Part shown: in pieces, positions 59,817 to 64,000 of the stretch
Position numbering within the stretch: position 1 is the first letter of the stretch
Layout: each line of letters begins with the position of its first letter
Assembly: GCF_005239225.2 (NCBI RefSeq)
Contig: NC_133288.1
Span: 12,468,169-12,532,168 of the forward strand
Length of the DNA stretch: 64,000 bases
Direction: 5' to 3'
Source: Populus alba
Taxonomy: Eukaryota; Streptophyta; Magnoliopsida; Malpighiales; Salicaceae
Translations under genes and position numbers: made by a program
The notes under the pieces: model-generated
What the model saw: the letters and a program-made list of their open reading frames with translations, nothing else
Database searches by the model: none
What the model was told of the DNA's origin: nothing

Positions 59817-62334
59817 AAGAAGAAGAGGAAGAAATTAATGAGAACTTTGAGATGGAAGATTAATGTAAGGATTAAACAATGATAAAAACAAATGTCAAGG
59901 TTAGAGGATCCACCAATGGTATTTCAAACAAGTATAATATAAACTTTTATTACTCAATTTGAAAACCACACACGGAGGAGGTTCCAATTTGATGATTTCT
60001 CATTAATAGCTCATTATAAATTATTAATATGATCATATTAATTATCTTAATTACATAACACCAAACTTTTAAATATTGTCAGGAATTCATGATGTTAACT
60101 GATGTTAACAACAAATCAAGTTCCTTTCATAGCCCAAGTGTAGGTAATACCATACGGTTGGGCTATGAGAGTGCCAAGCATTTGTTGTACCGATTTTTAT
60201 ACAACACAAATTTAGATTAACCATTTAACAAGCAAGGTATTAAGAATTAGTAAGATAAAAAGATAAAAACATGTTAATATTAAACATTAAGGTCCATGTT
60301 AAGTTTACACCATACTTATTCTTACACCATTAGTGTAACATTTTCACCTTGACATAATAAACTTAGCTAAACATAATGAAGAAAAGAAACATAAATAAAC
60401 CAAACAAGAACATAAATAAGATACAAGTTAACTAAGTAAAGGAAAGGAAATGAAAAGCATAAACAAGATATTAATGAAAGCAAAAATTAAAAATTACAAA
60501 AAAAATATAAAGAGAGAAATAAAGAGCATGAACTTGATCTGAACAACCAAGCCCCCAAATACATGGCAAATGCCTCTTTTTATAGGCCAAAATTTAGAAT
60601 TATTGATTTGATGACTAATTGTTGAGTGGGTTGCCAACTTTTGACTTGGTGAAAATCCTTATCTTCTTGTCTGAATAAAAAAAAAAAATGCTACTATCCG
60701 AACTGGGTCCTCTGGAAAACATGAAAGTTGTAGGAAATTGACTCAGTTTTCAAGGAAAAAAATGGAGGTCATTTGGACTTCTAGAACTCCAGATATGAGC
60801 CAAACACTGAACAATGTTCAGGCTGCAGGACAGATTCGGACTTCTCCGTTGTTGCTATAATTTGGACTTGAAAACAGCCTTCTTAGATCTTGATGAAAAC
60901 ATGAAAGTTGTAGGCCTATGTCTTACTGAATCTGTGTAAAAATTTGAGGTTATTTGGACATCTAGAACTCGAGATATGACCCAATTACCGAACAGTGTTC
61001 TAGTTTGGACTGCACCAACATTTCTTTTCTAAGTTTCACCCTCTCTTTATCTTCACAAATTTCAGTAGTTGAATTCATCAATCAATCCTTTGATTTATGT
61101 GATAGGCCTGCATTTAAGATGAACATTTACCATATATTAGGGCATTTTATAGTATTAGACTTGTTATTATAAAATATGTTATAGTTAAGGAGTTATTGAT
61201 ACTTTAAGTGCAAAATGATGATATAAAACCTTGATAAATATGCACTTTTAAGTACTAATCACTAAACCACATCTACATCAAGTAACTTTCTTCTCTCTTC
61301 CCTCCTATTATTATCGTCTACATGCAGAACATGAATTCATTCTACAACAAACAATAATTAACATGGTAATGACCATGTAATGTAAATGGGATGAACCCAT
61401 TTAGGCCCAGCCATGTGTCCAACCCATTTTTTTTAAAAAAAGAGAAGAGATTGTTAGGTCTTTAATTCGACCAACCCAACTCGACCGAGTTGGGCTTGGG
61501 CCTTGGACCTAAGCAGTCATAAAAAAAATTCAAGGACCATTTTAAAGTTATTTATGGGTTCCTTGCATATTTTTCCAACAATTTTATCCAATATCAAGTC
61601 GTAGACTTATACTATAAGACATAAACCCAGTATAAAAATCTGCTTTTTCTCTGAAATTTCAAAACAAATAAAGAAAAATTCAAAAATAAACTTTCATTTC
61701 AAAAAAAAAAAAAATTGTTTTCATACATAGGGTCAAATCCTAAAGGTTTTTCATGCATATTTTCTAAAAAGGATAAAATCATATTTTTATCATGTTTTAA
61801 AAATGCAAAATGGATATCGTAACTATTTTATGATTATGCATTCCAAAAAATCCCATAACATTTAGTTTGTTATTCAGAGCGTGAGGATTTAGTTGTAGGC
61901 TTTAATATTTGGAAGTATAAAATTATACTGTAAAGTATACCCTCAAGTATTAAAGATACAAAATATGAAATAAATTTGATGTTAAATCTCGACCTCAGGA
62001 TGGTTACGATTTAATTCAATAAGGTAGAGACTTTCTCACAAAAAAAAAAATCTGTCTTGTAACTTAGATGAGACTAACAAATAGAAACATGACCTGAAAA
62101 AACAAACAATCAACAATACAACTTACCTTAGATAGAGTGTATTGGGGGTGATGCATCTTTTCCTAGCACAACTAGTCCCCTTACCTAGACTCTCGCAGAC
62201 CATTAGGTTTTCTAGTGACCATAATACTAGGTGGCGACTTTTAAACCATATGATCATCACTTTATGATTAAACTCAAAACTCCATTTAATTCCAGGAGGC
62301 AACTCTGTCATTTGACATCGTGCACGTAACGACA

Positions 62335-62980
62335 ATCTATATAACAGGTTGGTAGTTATCTTATATGAATTTATGAGGAACTGATGCAGACCTCTTGATC
62401 ACATGGTCAAGCAACTCTTAATAAATAGATAACAACCTAAAAATTTGAAAATCAGGTTTGATGGAACCTTAACCTGGAGATAACCCCATACCTAAGAACC
62501 AAAGGTATTAGAAAAAGACTTAGATCTAGAGATAACCTTGTATTTAAGAACCCTAAGTATGCGAATAATGCCACAAAGCTAGTTAATTTTCAATAAGTCA
62601 ATGTATGATCTTTGTCCCCGCAAAGCAAAATTATTTTACCATAAACAAACAAAAGAAAAACTCATGTTTATTCTCCAACTTGCTATAAAATTTTGCATTT
62701 ACCTTTAACTAATCCTAATGGATCCCTTTTATATTGCAAGCTAATAGACCTAAACTAATAATCAACTAACATAGGTTTAATATGACAGATTTGATAAGAT
62801 TTATCTAGTAACTTCAACCTTCTAAAATAATATGTTTCCAGACCCTATTTGACCTAAAAATTTACTAAGATAAATTTTTATATGTCCAGTATCTCCATGT
62901 ATAATTTCAGCTTGTTTCGATGCATAGTTTGAGAGATATGCATGATCTAGAAAAATTAATCAATAAACATTTTAGTGTCA
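62335..62980. other. Spacer between LTR copy 3 and gypsy remnant
   Basis: It contains a diverged internal repeat (GAGATAACCCCATACCTAAG near 62476 and GAGATAACCTTGTATTTAAG near 62528). No primer-binding site or domain was recognised. Confidence 0.4.
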
Positions 62981-62989
62981 AATTCAACC

Positions 62990-64000
62990 TGACTTGGTTT
63001 GTTTTATCCTCTCCTTTTTAAAAAAGATTCAACCTCAAATATATATCATGGAAAACATCTTCTAAAGTCAACAAATTAGTACCAAGTTGAAGAATAACAT
63101 CATCATTAACACCAATAAGAGCCTTTTAGGAAAGAAGGTCCCCTTGATATATAAGCTCTCATTTTCAACCATCTTCACCTTCTTCAATTTTAATTACTCC
63201 TCATATATTTGATTAGGTGTCAAAGATACAAGAGTTATAAGTTTTTCATTCATCTCAAAGAAATATCTATTTTTCACTCCATCATACATAACTCTCCTAT
63301 TATACTGTCATGATCTACCAAGTAACAAGTGACTAATTTATATTAGCACAGCATCAATAACACTTCATCACAATATTTATCAATAGAAAAGGTAACCAAA
63401 ACCTGTTTATTCACTTTTACTTCACCAACATCATTCAACCACTGTAATTTATAACACCTCATTACAATATTTACCAATAGAAAAAGCAACCAATACCCAC
63501 TTATTCTCTTTCACTTCACCATCATCATTCAACCATTGTAATTTATAAGGTATGAGATGTTTTGTAGTGTGTAAGTTCAACTTTCTCATCAATTTAGTAC
63601 AAGCTACATTAGTGCAACTTGCATTAGCATAACATCACATAACACATCATCATAATATTTACCAATAAAAAAGGCAACCAATACCCACTTATTCTCTTTC
63701 ACTTCACCACCATCATTCAACCACTGTACTTTATAAAGTATAGGGTGTTTAACAGTGTGCAAGTTCAACTTTCTCACTAATTCAGTACTAGCTATATTAG
63801 TACAACTACCACCATCTATAATTAAGCTACATACCTTATTATGAGCATGGCATCTTGTGTGGATTATGTTTTACCTATGACCTTCCGAATCATCCACCTT
63901 GACATGCATATTCAGTGCTCTTCTCACCACAAGTGCCTCTTCATCAACCAGACACTCAACGCAAACATCATTAGCATCCTCTAATTGTGACATCTTTTCC
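62990..64000 (-). pseudogene. Decayed Ty3/gypsy gag-pol protease region, partial at window edge
   Basis: On the minus strand: VCVECLVDEEALVVRRAL, a stop, CHAHNKVCSLIIDGGSCTNI (retropepsin active-site region, about 63802-63835), LVRKLNLHTVKHPILYKVQW, LNDGGEVKENKWVLVAFFIG, then later RVMYDGVKNRYFFEMNEKLI and LTPNQIYEE. This is the aspartic protease and linker region of a plant Ty3/gypsy polyprotein, read toward lower coordinates. Stops and partial repeats show it is dead. Gag lies beyond 64000, and reverse transcriptase is absent on the left, where the opposite-oriented LTR copy 3 begins. It is therefore not the interior of that LTR. Confidence 0.85.
63350..63850 (-). repeat. Partial tandem triplication within the gypsy protease region
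   Basis: The string AACCACTGTA/AACCATTGTA recurs at 63437, 63531 and 63719 (offsets 94 and 188 bp), as does ACCAATACCCACTTATTCTC (about 63490 and 63678). Minus-strand translation repeats KLNLHT-KH...YK-QWLND-GEV...VLVAF-IGKY, with a third partial copy. Confidence 0.9.

Larger units (their letters stand above)
59370..61261 (-). mobile_element. Nested 1,892-bp LTR-type insertion (solo LTR or non-autonomous element)
   Basis: It is flanked by perfect 5-bp duplications CTAAA (59365-59369 and 61262-61266). Termini read TGACAAGACC...TAATCA on the plus strand, so TGATTAGTAC...CTTGTCA on the minus strand, giving TG...CA ends. The minus strand carries a TATA box (TATAAAAAG, complement of 60576-60584) followed by a leader. 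Repeated phrases about 145 bp apart (GAACA(A/G)TGTTC, AACATGAAAGTTGTAGG) occur at 60715-61010. Near 59400 is the block ACCCGGCAAAACCGGGGTCG, followed by (AAC)n and (TAG)n tracts. There is no coding capacity. The 5-bp duplication and TG...CA ends indicate integrase-mediated insertion. Confidence 0.85.
57890..62334 (+). mobile_element. LTR of family A (copy 3), interrupted by a nested insertion
   Basis: U3-like text with GACTTAATTGGTG and ATCAAAGTTTATGG phrases is followed by the AAAACGACATTATTTCAT box at 58670-58687, a TATA box CTATAAATAA at 59081-59090, and a CAAC-rich leader. The 59370-61261 insertion interrupts the leader. After it the leader resumes and reaches a donor-like CATCAA|GTAACT at 61282. 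Downstream are a GCAGAAC block, a GGGCTTGGGCC stretch with hairpin CCCAACTCG/CGAGTTGGG (61475-61494), and the shared 3' module (CTTAGATAGAGTGTATTG, CTAGGTGGCGAC), ending at AACGACA (62334). The 5' end is uncertain by about 100 bp. No interior domains are adjacent in the matching orientation. Confidence 0.65.

Noticed and set aside
62990..64000. Reading the gypsy protease remnant as the interior of LTR copy 3
   Set aside because: The LTR is plus-oriented (TATA box, donor), whereas the protease reads on the minus strand, so they belong to different elements or a rearrangement.
1..64000. CRISPR arrays, prokaryotic operons, rRNA or complete tRNA genes, defence islands
   Set aside because: None seen. 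Introns, MITEs and LTR elements show plant nuclear DNA, and the repeats present are tandem duplications or microsatellites without regular spacers.

Overview
The window is nuclear DNA from a woody dicot, most likely Populus or another Salicaceae. It is strongly AT-rich and retrotransposon-dense, with two intron-containing host genes and at least six short copies of an AT-rich 'TGTTTGG...' MITE type that I associate with poplar. The organism call is an inference from gene structure and repeat flavour. No search was run. There is no bacterial, organellar or rRNA/tRNA content that I can see.

Layout. 1-2.6 kb: nothing recognised. 2.6-3.8 kb: reverse-oriented LTR fragment. 4.4-7.0 kb: decayed two-gene PIF/Harbinger DNA transposon on the minus strand (Myb/SANT-like ORF plus DDE transposase). 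8.2-10.3 kb: MITE hairpin, then a 5'-truncated LTR. 10.4-19.2 kb: tandem duplications, a reversed LTR fragment and two copies of a second LTR family. 19.5-20 kb: inverted MITE pair. 25.2-29.7 kb: 5'-truncated, inactivated Ty1/copia element with one 3' LTR, split by a 927-bp Harbinger-type MITE. 30.9-31.4 kb: third copy of the second LTR family.

35.9-39.2 kb: NPH3/RPT2-like (BTB-NPH3) gene, 4 coding exons, 626 aa, plus strand. 39.7-42.2 kb: LTR with TATA box, leader, splice donor and a hairpin-forming minisatellite. 43-53.9 kb: repeats, MITEs and AT-rich intergenic DNA. 55.06-57.28 kb: bHLH74/CIB4-type transcription factor gene, 8 coding exons, about 407 aa, plus strand. 57.9-62.3 kb: third large LTR of the same family, interrupted by a nested 1,892-bp TG...CA insertion with a perfect 5-bp target duplication. 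63-64 kb: decayed Ty3/gypsy protease region on the minus strand, partly triplicated and running off the window.

The two host genes are about 16 kb apart and show no operon-like link. Both families have been connected with blue-light signalling (NPH3-like proteins with phototropins, CIB-type bHLHs with cryptochrome 2), but nothing in the sequence shows that they work together. Most other open reading frames in the window are chance frames in repeats. I found no wholly new biological system. The most unusual items are the LTR family that keeps a splice donor followed by hairpin-rich DNA, the cleanly bounded nested insertions, catalytic Asp-to-Asn changes in the copia element, and partial-gene tandem duplications in decayed transposons.
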